Source: Clostridiales bacterium (lineage in GTDB: Bacteria; Bacillota; Clostridia; Oscillospirales; Oscillospiraceae). Taken from it: DNA of 64,000 nt. The stretch spans positions 32,044 through 96,043 of the forward strand of contig JAJUJI010000014.1 in the NCBI GenBank assembly GCA_029265405.1, written 5' to 3'. Shown here one piece after another: positions 24,515 through 33,620 of this stretch (the stretch's first letter is position 1; every line of letters begins with the position of its first letter). The notes beneath the pieces were generated by a model. It was not told the DNA's origin, did no database searches, and saw nothing but the letters and a program-made list of their open reading frames with translations. A program made the position numbers and the translations under genes.

Positions 24515-27472
24515 ATGCTTATTCTACAGCATATAACCAAGGATTACAAGCTGGGCGACACGGTCGTCAACGCCCTGCGCGGCATCGACCTGAGCTTCCG
24601 CAAAAGCGAATTCGTGGCCGTGCTTGGCCCCTCAGGCTGCGGCAAAACGACTCTTTTGAACATTATAGGCGGCCTCGACAGATACACGGACGGAGATCTC
24701 TCCATCAACGGCAAATCCACTAAGGACTTTACCGACGCCGACTGGGACAGCTATCGCAACCGCTCCGTAGGCTTCGTATTCCAGTCCTACAATCTTATAT
24801 CGCACCAGACTGTGCTTTCAAACGTGGAGCTGGCTCTTACCCTTTCCGGGGTAGGCAAGGCCGAGCGCCGGAGAAGGGCTAGGGAGGTGCTGGAGAGGGT
24901 GGGGCTCGGCGACCAGCTATACAAAAAGCCCAACCAGATGTCCGGCGGCCAGATGCAGCGCGTGGCGATAGCCAGAGCCCTTATCAACGACCCCGACATC
25001 CTGCTTGCCGACGAGCCCACGGGCGCTCTCGACACCGAAACAAGCCTTCAGATAATGGAGATATTGAAGGAGATATCCAAGGACAGGCTGGTCGTCATGG
25101 TAACCCACAATCCCGACCTGGCCGACGCCTATGCCACACGCATAGTGCGGCTGCTGGACGGGGTCATAGTCGGAGACAGCGACCCTTTCAACGAGCACAC
25201 GATCCAGCCCGTGACGGGCGGCAAGCCGCCCAAAAAGGCGGCCCGGACCCGGAAAAAAACCTCGATGTCCTTCGCCACGGCGCTATCCCTGTCCCTGAAC
25301 AACCTTATGACAAAAAAAACGCGAACGTTTTTAACCGCCTTCGCCGGCAGCATAGGCATCATAGGCATAGCGCTGATTCTTTCCCTCTCAAACGGCATAC
25401 AGAGCTATATCGACAGGGTGCAGGAGGATACGCTTTCGACCTATCCTCTGACCATATCGGCTGAAACCGTGGACATCTCGGGCCTGCTCTCCTCCTTCAG
25501 GGAAGCGCGCGGCGGCAAGGTTGAGCACGGCCTCGACGCCGTATATTCAAGCTCCGTCATGGAACGGCTGCTCGACTCCATGCTCAATTTAGATACGCAT
25601 AAGAACGACCTTGCCTCCTTCCTCTCTTACCTCAACAGCGAGGAGAGCGGAGCCTCCGAGCATATCAGCGGCATCCAATACAAATACGACGCGCCGCTTA
25701 ATATCTATGCTTCCGATACAACCGACGGCGTCGTAAAGGTCAACCCCAGCCCGGTCATGGAGGAGCTGATGGGCACCTTCTACAATACCGACACGCTGTC
25801 GGGCATGTCCATATCGCCTTATTCCAGCATGCCCGAGGCCTGGGAGGAGCTGCTGGACAACGAGGCGCTGATGAGGAGCCAATACGACGTCATAGCCGGA
25901 GTCTGGCCGCAAAAATACGACGAAGTCGTCCTCATAGTAGACAAGAACAACGAGATAAGCGATCTCTTCCTCTATTCCCTGGGCTTGAAGGACAGGAGCG
26001 AGCTTGATGCGTTAATGAAAGCCTCGCTTGGAGGAAAGGAAGTAAAGACGGATATCCAGTCCTGGAGCTACGGCGAGCTGCTCGGCAAGACCTTCAAGCT
26101 TGTCCTCCCCACCGACTGCTACCAATACGACAGCGATACAGGACTATGGAAGGATATGACCGGCAACGAAAGCTATATGAAGTATATAGTGGACAACGGA
26201 ATGGATATAAAGATCGTAGGCATCATACGGCCCAGCGAAAACGCGGCCGCCTCCGCCATGACCGGCGCCATAGGCTACACAAGCGAGCTGTCGAGGTATT
26301 ACCTTGACGCCATATCTAGCAGCCAGATCGTTAAACAGCAGCTTGCGGAGCCGGATACCGACGTTTTTACGGGCCTTCCTTTTGACGGGGGCGGCAAGGA
26401 GCCTCTCGGCGACGCCGAAAAAGCAGCCGCATTTAAAAAATACTGCTCCGGCCTGACCGAGGCCGAAAAAGCGTCGCTCTATAAGGAAGCGGTTTCAACG
26501 GCTCCGGAGGATGAGATAGCCGCCCTGGCGGAACGGCAGCTTTCCGGAATGACACGCGCGGACATGGAAGCCTCTCTTACCGCGCAGGCAGTGCGGCAGA
26601 TGGGAATGGAGGAGGAAAAGGTCGCTTCCTATTTCAAGGGCATGAGCGACAAGGAGCTGTACTCGTATATGAAGAAGGCGCTGGTCCAGTCCCTTGCGGA
26701 GAAGTACGCCACCGAAGCCGCGCGGAGGCTCGAGGGCTTAAGCGACGAGCAGGCCGCCGCCGAATTCGAGGCCTATATCGCCTCGCTTGACGAAAGGGCC
26801 CTGGCCGGCCTTTACGACAGCCATGCCGCAGGCGCGGTTTCCTCTTCGACATATGAGGGGAACCTTAAAAAGCTGGGCTACAACGACATGAGCGTTCCAT
26901 CCTCCATCGATATTTACGCGGCCACCTTTGAGGACAAGGACGCCATTGTGGATATAATAAAAAGCTACAACTCCAAGATGGAGGCCGAGGGGCGCGAGGA
27001 GTCCGTAATTCATTATACGGACTACGTGGGCCTGCTGATGAGCTCGATCACCACCATCATCAACGCCATCTCCTATGTTCTTGTGGCCTTCGTTTCGATA
27101 TCGCTGGTAGTCTCGTCGATAATGATAGGCATCATAACCTATATCTCCGTGCTTGAGCGCACAAAGGAAATCGGCATACTAAGAAGCATAGGCGCGTCAA
27201 AAAGGGACATAGCCCGCGTATTCAACGCCGAAACTTTGAGCATAGGCTTCGGTTCCGGCATATTCGGCATAGGCCTCACCCTGCTGCTGACTGTTCCCTT
27301 AAATGTCATAATAAGAAGGCTTACGGGCATACCCTACCTCGGCGCGGAGCTTCCGGCCGCAGCCGGCGCAATACTTGTTTTGATAAGCATGCTGCTGACC
27401 TTCATAGCGGGCCTTATACCCTCGCGCATAGCAGCGCGGCGCGACCCGGTGGTGGCCCTGCGCACCGAATAG
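24515..27472 (+). CDS. ABC transporter, ATP-binding domain fused to FtsX-type permease
   Basis: This 985-residue protein joins a complete ATPase (residues 1-230: Walker A 'GPSGCGKTT', Q-loop 'FQSYN', signature 'SGGQMQRVAIA', Walker B 'ILLADEPTGALD') to a MacB/FtsX-type permease. A transmembrane segment at about 285-305 is followed by an unusually large domain of about 530 residues, probably extracytoplasmic and rich in helices near its end. Three more transmembrane segments lie after about 840, including 'LERTKEIGILRSIGASKRDI'. The in-frame ATG at 24476 lies upstream, but AAAAGGAGAG supports 24515. With the divergent two-component system it resembles peptide-antibiotic detoxification or lipoprotein-release modules. 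Confidence 0.93.
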   Translation: MLILQHITKDYKLGDTVVNALRGIDLSFRKSEFVAVLGPSGCGKTTLLNIIGGLDRYTDGDLSINGKSTKDFTDADWDSYRNRSVGFVFQSYNLISHQTVLSNVELALTLSGVGKAERRRRAREVLERVGLGDQLYKKPNQMSGGQMQRVAIARALINDPDILLADEPTGALDTETSLQIMEILKEISKDRLVVMVTHNPDLADAYATRIVRLLDGVIVGDSDPFNEHTIQPVTGGKPPKKAARTRKKTSMSFATALSLSLNNLMTKKTRTFLTAFAGSIGIIGIALILSLSNGIQSYIDRVQEDTLSTYPLTISAETVDISGLLSSFREARGGKVEHGLDAVYSSSVMERLLDSMLNLDTHKNDLASFLSYLNSEESGASEHISGIQYKYDAPLNIYASDTTDGVVKVNPSPVMEELMGTFYNTDTLSGMSISPYSSMPEAWEELLDNEALMRSQYDVIAGVWPQKYDEVVLIVDKNNEISDLFLYSLGLKDRSELDALMKASLGGKEVKTDIQSWSYGELLGKTFKLVLPTDCYQYDSDTGLWKDMTGNESYMKYIVDNGMDIKIVGIIRPSENAAASAMTGAIGYTSELSRYYLDAISSSQIVKQQLAEPDTDVFTGLPFDGGGKEPLGDAEKAAAFKKYCSGLTEAEKASLYKEAVSTAPEDEIAALAERQLSGMTRADMEASLTAQAVRQMGMEEEKVASYFKGMSDKELYSYMKKALVQSLAEKYATEAARRLEGLSDEQAAAEFEAYIASLDERALAGLYDSHAAGAVSSSTYEGNLKKLGYNDMSVPSSIDIYAATFEDKDAIVDIIKSYNSKMEAEGREESVIHYTDYVGLLMSSITTIINAISYVLVAFVSISLVVSSIMIGIITYISVLERTKEIGILRSIGASKRDIARVFNAETLSIGFGSGIFGIGLTLLLTVPLNVIIRRLTGIPYLGAELPAAAGAILVLISMLLTFIAGLIPSRIAARRDPVVALRTE

Positions 27473-27501
27473 GAGGCGGAGAGTCAAGGCTTATCGCGGA
27501 G

Positions 27502-27536
27502 GAAGCGGGCGCAAGCCCGCTTCTTCCATTTTTTTA
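27502..27536 (+). terminator. Rho-independent terminator after the ABC gene
   Basis: GAAGCGGGC (27502-27510) pairs with GCCCGCTTC (27515-27523) around GCAA, followed by TTCCATTTTTTTATC. Confidence 0.88.
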
Positions 27537-27717
27537 TCATGCAAGCCCTGCAAATCGCGCGTTTTTCCGGCAAAAATAGATTGCGGAGCACCGCCGTCAG
27601 GCGGCTCTTTCGAACCCATCATTCGGCCTCGGATCCCAAATTGAAATCTGCGGTCGATTGCACTACGAAAATACGGCGGCGCAAATGAGCATGATAAGAA
27701 AAGGCGAAGGCAAAGGC

Positions 27718-29268
27718 ATGGAAAAGGATTTACCGGTGGAACCCTCCGCTCCGCCGGCTGAAGAAGCGGCGGCCGGCCTTGAAAATCGGCTGAACGAAAG
27801 CATGGAGCGTTTCAGGCAGGCCTTCGGGAACAGCGCGGATCTGGTGATAAACCGCATATTAGACGGCGAGGGCAAGCCCTGCTGCGCCAACGCCTATATC
27901 CTTGGCCTTTCCGACGGCGACACGCTTAATTTCATCTCCGGAGAAATAGGCAGATGCCTGGGCGGCGGCTCAATATCCTTTGAAGGCCTGTTCAGGCGCC
28001 TGTCGTGCTTCAGGGCGGCTAAGGACGATCTCGATTTTGAAGGGGCGTGCCGGGAGCTGCTTTCGGGCAACACGGTATTCATTTCCGGCGAGGCTGAAAG
28101 GTTCTGTTCGATAGCGACAAATTCAAACGAGGGCAGGTCCATTACTGAGCCGACGTCTCAAACCATAATAAAGGGCCCGAAGGACGCCTTCACCGAAAAC
28201 ATCAACAAAAACGTGTTTCTCATAAGAAAACGGATAAAGAGCACCGCCCTTAGAGTGGAAAACCTGAGCATAGGCAGCGTCACTCATACCAACGTCAGGC
28301 TGGTCTACATCGACGGCATAGCCCGGGCCGAAATATTGGGAGACATCCGGAGCAGGCTTCAAAAAATAGATATAGACTGCGTGCTGGACAGCAATTATAT
28401 CGAAGAGCTGATCAAAACCAACAAGTATTCCATTTTTCCCTCGGCGCTCAACTCCGAAAAGCCCGACTCCGTATGCGCTGCCATACTTGAGGGGAGAATC
28501 GCCATTTTGGTTGACGGTTCGCCTTATATAGTGACGGCCCCCGCGGTAATGGCCGAGTTTCTGCAGGCCAGCGAGGATTACTACCACCATTTTGTCATAT
28601 CCTCCTTTATGCGGGTATTGAGATATATATCGGTTTTCATCACCCTTCTCGTTCCGGCGCTGTTTGTAACCGTAACCACCTTCCATCAGGAAATAATACC
28701 GGCCCCGCTGCTCATAAGCATAGCGGCGCAGCGCGAGGGCGTCCCCTTTCCGGCCTTTTTCGAGGTGCTGCTGCTTGAGCTGACCTTTGAAATACTAAGG
28801 GAGGCGGGCATACGCATGCCAAGGGCCGTTGGCTCCGCGATTTCAATTGTAGGCGCGCTGGTGCTCGGCCAGGCGGCGGTTGAAGCCGGCCTTATTTCCG
28901 CCGCAGTTGTAATCGTAGTTTCCATAACCGCCATAGCCAGCTTCGTAATCACAAATTACGCCATGTCCAGCGCCATCAGGCTCCTTAGGTTCGCCTTTAT
29001 CCTATTTGCGGGGGCGCTGGGCCTTTTCGGCATCACTATCGGTCTTATAATATTATGCCTGCATTTGTGCAGCCTGAAAAGCGCCACGGTCCCCTACCTG
29101 ATGCCGTTCAGCCCGGACAGCAGCTCCGGCAAGAAGGACGGCATGATAAGGTTCCCCTTATTCCGCCTGCGCGAGCGCCCCGACGGAATAAGCGCCTGCA
29201 AAACGCCGAGGACTAGCGGCCGAAGCACGCTGGCGCCCGATATCAAAGAAAGGCCGGAGCTTAAATGA
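27718..29268 (+). CDS. gerA: Spore germination protein, GerA family (A subunit)
   Basis: The A subunit of a germinant receptor has a soluble N-terminal half and several transmembrane segments. Here 'SISFEGLFRRLSCFR', 'SEPTSQTIIKGPKDAFTENI' (with ITEPTS before it), 'LRVENLSIGSVTHTNVRLVYI' and 'FVTVTTFHQEIIPAPLLISIA' are family hallmarks. About 516 residues run from the ATG at 27718. The frame is open to a TTG at 27658 and no convincing ribosome site marks the start. The stop overlaps the C-subunit ATG by 4 nt. The complex sits in the spore inner membrane and is normally made in the forespore under sigma-G; no clear sigma-G promoter was found. Confidence 0.92.
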   Translation: MEKDLPVEPSAPPAEEAAAGLENRLNESMERFRQAFGNSADLVINRILDGEGKPCCANAYILGLSDGDTLNFISGEIGRCLGGGSISFEGLFRRLSCFRAAKDDLDFEGACRELLSGNTVFISGEAERFCSIATNSNEGRSITEPTSQTIIKGPKDAFTENINKNVFLIRKRIKSTALRVENLSIGSVTHTNVRLVYIDGIARAEILGDIRSRLQKIDIDCVLDSNYIEELIKTNKYSIFPSALNSEKPDSVCAAILEGRIAILVDGSPYIVTAPAVMAEFLQASEDYYHHFVISSFMRVLRYISVFITLLVPALFVTVTTFHQEIIPAPLLISIAAQREGVPFPAFFEVLLLELTFEILREAGIRMPRAVGSAISIVGALVLGQAAVEAGLISAAVVIVVSITAIASFVITNYAMSSAIRLLRFAFILFAGALGLFGITIGLIILCLHLCSLKSATVPYLMPFSPDSSSGKKDGMIRFPLFRLRERPDGISACKTPRTSGRSTLAPDIKERPELK

Positions 29269-30470
29269 GAGGAAGCGTGCTGAAACGCGGCCTGTGCCTT
29301 CTGATAATCCTGGCATGCCTGCCGCTTGCGGGCTGCTGGAGCAGCCATGAGGTAAATACCCTGGCCATATGCTCGGCTCTGGGGATAGACAAAACGGCCG
29401 ACGGCTATCTGGTGACGGAGCAGGTCATAAACCCCAAGGCCGTGGCCTCCACCAAGGCCATGAATCAGGCGCCGGTGGTCGTTTACGACGGCGCGGGCGA
29501 GAGCATCGACGGCGCCATCAATTATCTGCTGCTCAAGGCCTCCAGGCTTATATACAACACCCATTTGAGGATGGTCGTTTTCGGGGAGGACGTGGCCAGG
29601 GAGGGGATTGGGGAGTTTTTCAATTATTTCATGCGAAGCTATGAATACCGCACCGACTTTTTTTGCGCGGTTGCCAAGGGCTCTTCTGCAAAGGACATCC
29701 TATGCACGCTGACGCCGCTTGAATCCATCCCCGCTGTGGAGCTGTTCACCATGCTCAAGCGTTCCTCCGAAGAAATAGGCGTAACCAGGGCAATGAAGGT
29801 TATCGACCTGGTAAATTCCCTTTCCTCCGAGGGCGTCAATCCCGTGCTGACGGGAGTCGAAATAAGCCGCGAGGGCGAAAAATCAAACGATATCGACGTT
29901 TTAAAGCTCAGCGAAAATTTCGAAAAATTAAAGTTTTGCGGCCTTGCGGCATTCAAGGGAGACAGGCTGGCCGGCTGGCTTACCGAGGAGGAAAGCAAGG
30001 GCTACGGCTATATCGCCGGAAAAATCAAGGGTTCGCTTGAAATCGTGCGCTGCGGCGAAAAGTCAGAAATCAATTGCAACATCCTTTCGTCCAAGGCGAA
30101 AATAAAGGCGGACACAGCCGGCGGCAAGCCGTCCGTCGCCGTGGAAATCGCGGTCAAATACGCCGTTTCGGGGACAAAAGGCGGTTTCGACATAACGGAG
30201 AAGCAAAACATCAAGCGCATGAACAGAGCCCTGGAAAACAAAATCAAAAGGATTTGCGCGGCGGCCCTATCAAAAGCCCAGGGCAAGCTGCAAACCGATA
30301 TCTTCGGCTTCGGCGAAGCTGTCCACAGGAAAGACCCTTCCTATTGGAATGCCGTTAAAGACGACTGGGAGGGCGTTTACAGGTCCATGCCGGTCAGGGT
30401 CGGCGTCAAGGCCGAGCTGGTAAGCATAGGCGAGATCACTAAGCCCGTTTATTCGAGTAAAAAAGGATAG
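29265..30470 (+). CDS. gerC: Spore germination lipoprotein, Ger(x)C family
   Basis: This 401-residue protein begins with a lipoprotein signal peptide ending in the lipobox 'LPLAGC' (lipidated Cys near residue 24), followed by 'WSSHEVNTLAICSALGIDKT', typical of Ger(x)C proteins. It continues with 'YLLLKASRLIYNTHLRMVVFGE' and a C-terminal domain ending near 'DDWEGVYRSMPVRVGVKAEL'. It would be anchored to the outer leaflet of the spore inner membrane. It overlaps gerA by 4 nt (ATGA), so translation is probably coupled. Confidence 0.92.
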   Translation: MRGSVLKRGLCLLIILACLPLAGCWSSHEVNTLAICSALGIDKTADGYLVTEQVINPKAVASTKAMNQAPVVVYDGAGESIDGAINYLLLKASRLIYNTHLRMVVFGEDVAREGIGEFFNYFMRSYEYRTDFFCAVAKGSSAKDILCTLTPLESIPAVELFTMLKRSSEEIGVTRAMKVIDLVNSLSSEGVNPVLTGVEISREGEKSNDIDVLKLSENFEKLKFCGLAAFKGDRLAGWLTEEESKGYGYIAGKIKGSLEIVRCGEKSEINCNILSSKAKIKADTAGGKPSVAVEIAVKYAVSGTKGGFDITEKQNIKRMNRALENKIKRICAAALSKAQGKLQTDIFGFGEAVHRKDPSYWNAVKDDWEGVYRSMPVRVGVKAELVSIGEITKPVYSSKKG

Positions 30471-30477
30471 ATGACAG

Positions 30478-30723
30478 ATGACCGCGGTTAGCTTGATAGC
30501 TTTAGCCGCCTTCGGCTCCGTTCTCTGCATAATAGAGATTCCAAAAATGCTCAAAGCCGGCCTGCGCAAAGAACTGATTGTTTTTTTGCTGCTTTTGGCG
30601 GCGGGTACGGCTCTTGCCGTAATGAAGCTTTTCAGTATAGGCATACCCAACCCCACCGACTTTTTAGTATGGGTGTATTCTCCCGTTTCGGGCATAATGA
30701 AATGGCTGTCCAAAAGCCAATAG
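30478..30723 (+). CDS. Small two-TM protein of the germinant receptor operon (D-subunit type)
   Basis: The 81-residue protein has two hydrophobic segments (about 4-22 and 33-52) and a short tail ending 'WLSKSQ'. Its place between the C and B subunit genes, with gaps of 7 and 9 nt, matches the small D subunits found in some Bacillus germinant receptor operons (GerKD-like), which tune germination. Length and topology fit; sequence identity cannot be judged here. An out-of-frame ATG at 30471 directly precedes the chosen start. Confidence 0.75.
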   Translation: MTAVSLIALAAFGSVLCIIEIPKMLKAGLRKELIVFLLLLAAGTALAVMKLFSIGIPNPTDFLVWVYSPVSGIMKWLSKSQ

Positions 30724-30732
30724 GAGAAGCGC

Positions 30733-31836
30733 ATGGAAAAAAAGTATATATCCGGCCATCAGCTTTTTACTTTATTTGCTCTTTCTTCACTGGGCGGCTC
30801 CGTCATAGTGGCTTCCTCCCCGATGGCAGCCGTAGCCAAGCAGGACGCGTGGCTGGGCGCGCTTGTCAGCGCCGCATACGGCATGTGCGTAATCCTCATG
30901 TTTTACTTCATCGGTAGCCGCCACCCCGGCCTGACTTTGATAGGAATATTAAGGCAGGTGCTCGGAAAGTGGCTCGGTACGCTTTTCGCCGTCTGCTACG
31001 TATTATTTTTTTTGCTGCTGTCCACAAATTTGCCATGGTATATCATGGATTTCATGGGCCATGTCATGCACGAAACTCCGCAATACGCCATCAGCCTGCC
31101 TTTGGTGCTCGGTTTTGCCATAGCGGTGCTTTACGGAATAGAGGTCATTGCCCGCGCCTCCGAAATACTGATCAAATTCGTGACTTTTATTTTTCTCGCC
31201 TCTATTCTTATGGTTCTTCCCAATATCAAGCCAGACAACCTTCTTCCTGTCCTTGAAGGCGGCATAGTACCCGTCCTTAAAAGCTCCGTCTTCTTATCAG
31301 TCTACGTCACCTTCCCTATGGTCAGCTTTCTTATGATATTTCCCGTAAACATGGAAGACGTCTTCGGCGCAAAAAAACCGCTGCTGAAGGGCTTTTTATG
31401 GTCAAACTCGGTGGCTTTCATATCTATTCTCATATCGTTGCTCGTGCTGGGAAGCGGAATCGTGTCGAAGACAAAATACCCTACGTTTTTGCTTTTAAAA
31501 GAAATTAACCTTTTGGATATTTTTACGCGTATTGAGTATTTTATATCCGTTCTATGGATAATCACCGAATTTGTCGTGGGCGCGCTGTTTTTCTATTCGG
31601 GAGCCGCCGGCCTGTCCGAGCTGCTCAAGCTCAAGGACGGGAATAAAATTGTGCTTCCGCTTGCTCTCATAGTGTTCATTATGAGCGGGGTCGTCTTTCC
31701 CAGCGACGTATTCAACATGAACTGGCTGAGGCTGGGCTGGATGCCCTTGAGCATAACGATGGGACTGATACTGCCGCTTCTCGTTTTGGCTGTGTATGGC
31801 GGCAAAAAAGCCGTCTGGCTTATTTGGGGCAAGTGA
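30733..31836 (+). CDS. gerB: Spore germination permease, GerB family (B subunit)
   Basis: The 367-residue protein has about ten transmembrane segments and belongs to the amino-acid/polyamine/organocation permease-like GerAB family. Hallmarks are the early 'ISGHQLFTLFALSSLGGSVI' and the middle 'IEVIARASEILIKFVTFIFL'. The B subunit is the likely germinant-binding part of the receptor. It ends the A-C-D-B operon and is followed by a 9-bp hairpin at 31838-31867. The ligand cannot be predicted. Confidence 0.92.
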   Translation: MEKKYISGHQLFTLFALSSLGGSVIVASSPMAAVAKQDAWLGALVSAAYGMCVILMFYFIGSRHPGLTLIGILRQVLGKWLGTLFAVCYVLFFLLLSTNLPWYIMDFMGHVMHETPQYAISLPLVLGFAIAVLYGIEVIARASEILIKFVTFIFLASILMVLPNIKPDNLLPVLEGGIVPVLKSSVFLSVYVTFPMVSFLMIFPVNMEDVFGAKKPLLKGFLWSNSVAFISILISLLVLGSGIVSKTKYPTFLLLKEINLLDIFTRIEYFISVLWIITEFVVGALFFYSGAAGLSELLKLKDGNKIVLPLALIVFIMSGVVFPSDVFNMNWLRLGWMPLSITMGLILPLLVLAVYGGKKAVWLIWGK

Positions 31837-31837
31837 A

Positions 31838-31867
31838 GACCGGCGCATCCATGCGGAAGCGCCGGTC
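31838..31867. terminator. Hairpin between convergent gerB and hydrogenase genes
   Basis: GACCGGCGC (31838-31846) pairs with GCGCCGGTC (31859-31867) around a 12-nt loop. It begins right after the gerB stop and 14 nt before the hydrogenase gene's end. No long T run. Confidence 0.55.
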
Positions 31868-31880
31868 CTATTATGTCGGC

Positions 31881-33620
31881 TTATTTCACCTTCTGGGGCA
31901 TGGTCCACGCGCAATGGTCGGTATGCAGCAGATGGTGGGACTTGTGGCCCAGCGGCTTTTCAAGGTACTGGGCGTAAAGCGCCTGAACGTCCGGATTTTC
32001 ATGGCTGAAGCGGAGCTTGCTCTCCCTGTCCAGCCTCCAGAGCACATCGTTGCGCTCCTCGGCCAGCTCGTAGCCCTCGGTTATCGGCTGACCGCCGCCG
32101 CCGGCGCAGCCTCCGGGGCAGGCCATGACCTCTACGAAGTCGTACTCCACCTCTCCGCGCTTCATGGCCTCTATCAGCCTTCTGGTGTTGCCCAGGCCGC
32201 TGGTTACCGCCACGCGCACGTCGCCCGCGCCGGGCACGTTGAAGGTGGCCTCCTTCCAGCCCTTCATGCCGCGCACGGCCTTGAAGGCGTCTGCGGGCGG
32301 ATTCTTGCCGGTCACAAGATAGTAGGCGGACCTGAGTGCAGCGTCCATGACGCCGCCTGTGGCGCCGAATATGACGGCCGCTCCGGTTCCGGTTCCCAGC
32401 GGGGAGTCGAAATCCTCCTCGGGCAGCGCTCCCGGGAAAATGCTCCTGGCTCTGAGCATGCGGGTAAACTCCCGCGTGGTAATCACCACGTCCACGTCAG
32501 GATCGCCGCAGGCGTCCTTCATCGTGGGAAGCTCGCACTCCGCCTTCTTGGCGGTGCAGGGCATAACCGATACGCAAAATATTTTATGGGGATCCACGCC
32601 GAGCTTTTCGGCGAAAAAGCTCTTGGCAAGCGCTCCGAACATTTGCTGCGGGCTTTTTGCCGTGCTGAGGTTTGGCGTCAGCTCGGGGTACTGCGACTTG
32701 AGGAAGCGGACCCAACCCGGGCAGCAGGATGTGAACATGGGCCAGAGGTAATTCTCGCGGTTTGTAAAGCGGTCCACAAACTCGGAGCCTTCCTCCATAA
32801 TCGTCAGGTCCGCGGTAAAGTTGGTGTCGAAAACGTAATCGAAGCCCAGCCTGCGCAGCGCAGCCGCCATGCGCTTGGGCGTCGCAAATTCGTGCGTAAC
32901 GCCGGCGTATTCCGCCCACGCGCTGCGCACCGCCGGAGCCACCTGCACGACGGTGATGACGTCCGGGTTTTCAAGCGCCGCGAATACCTTCTGCGTGTCG
33001 TCCCGCTCCTGGAGAGCGCCGACGGGGCAGCGTGTGATGCACTGGCCGCAGAAGGTGCAGTCTGCCTCTTTGATTACGCGGTTATGCGACACGTCCACCG
33101 TCGTGCGGCCGCCTGTGCCCGCCAAATCCCATATGCCGAGGGACTGTATCTTGTCGCAGGTTTGTATGCAGCGCATGCACTTTATGCACTTGCTTTCGTT
33201 GCGGATGAGTGGAACCGTCCTGTCCCAGTGCCCCTTGTTGATCTCGCTTTTGAAGGGCACCTCAAGTATATTAAGATCGTTTGAAAGCTCCTGGAGGGCG
33301 CAGTTGCCGCTGCGTACGCAGGTGGGGCAGAGGCAGTCATGCTGGGAAAGGATAAGCTGGACGTTTGCCCTCCGCGCCTTTCGAGCCCTGGGCGAATCCG
33401 TATGGATAACCATGCCATCGGCCACAGGCGTGTTGCAGGCGGTCGCCAGCCGGTCAAGGCCTTCCACCTCCACCACGCAGACGCGGCAGGCTCCTATCTC
33501 GTTGAGCTCTTTTGCGTAGCAAAGCGTCGGTACCACTATTCCGGCGGCGTTTGCGGCCTGAAGTATGGTGCTGCCCTCCTGCACCGATATCGGCTTTCCG
33601 TTGATAGTTACATTTACCAT
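31881..33620 (-). CDS. [FeFe]-hydrogenase catalytic subunit
   Basis: This 579-residue enzyme carries all three H-cluster motifs: L1 'FTSCCPGWVRF', L2 'MPCTAKKAE' and L3 'MACPGGCAGGGGQP'. N-terminal to these are a plant-type [2Fe-2S] domain (four Cys between about 34 and 62), a His-Cys 4Fe-4S site 'HDCLCPTCVRSGNC' and two 4Fe-4S motifs ('CIKCMRCIQTC', 'CTFCGQCITRC'). A small-subunit-like tail ends the protein. This is the M3-type layout of NAD(P)-linked or bifurcating hydrogenases. Its start overlaps the upstream flavoprotein gene by 7 nt, so the two proteins probably form one complex. It would make H2 from reduced carriers, or run in reverse. Confidence 0.95.
   Translation of the reverse strand: MVNVTINGKPISVQEGSTILQAANAAGIVVPTLCYAKELNEIGACRVCVVEVEGLDRLATACNTPVADGMVIHTDSPRARKARRANVQLILSQHDCLCPTCVRSGNCALQELSNDLNILEVPFKSEINKGHWDRTVPLIRNESKCIKCMRCIQTCDKIQSLGIWDLAGTGGRTTVDVSHNRVIKEADCTFCGQCITRCPVGALQERDDTQKVFAALENPDVITVVQVAPAVRSAWAEYAGVTHEFATPKRMAAALRRLGFDYVFDTNFTADLTIMEEGSEFVDRFTNRENYLWPMFTSCCPGWVRFLKSQYPELTPNLSTAKSPQQMFGALAKSFFAEKLGVDPHKIFCVSVMPCTAKKAECELPTMKDACGDPDVDVVITTREFTRMLRARSIFPGALPEEDFDSPLGTGTGAAVIFGATGGVMDAALRSAYYLVTGKNPPADAFKAVRGMKGWKEATFNVPGAGDVRVAVTSGLGNTRRLIEAMKRGEVEYDFVEVMACPGGCAGGGGQPITEGYELAEERNDVLWRLDRESKLRFSHENPDVQALYAQYLEKPLGHKSHHLLHTDHCAWTMPQKVK

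Noticed and set aside
31824..33284. 486-residue open frame on the plus strand over the hydrogenase
   Set aside because: The minus strand encodes all [FeFe]-hydrogenase motifs; this frame is its shadow.
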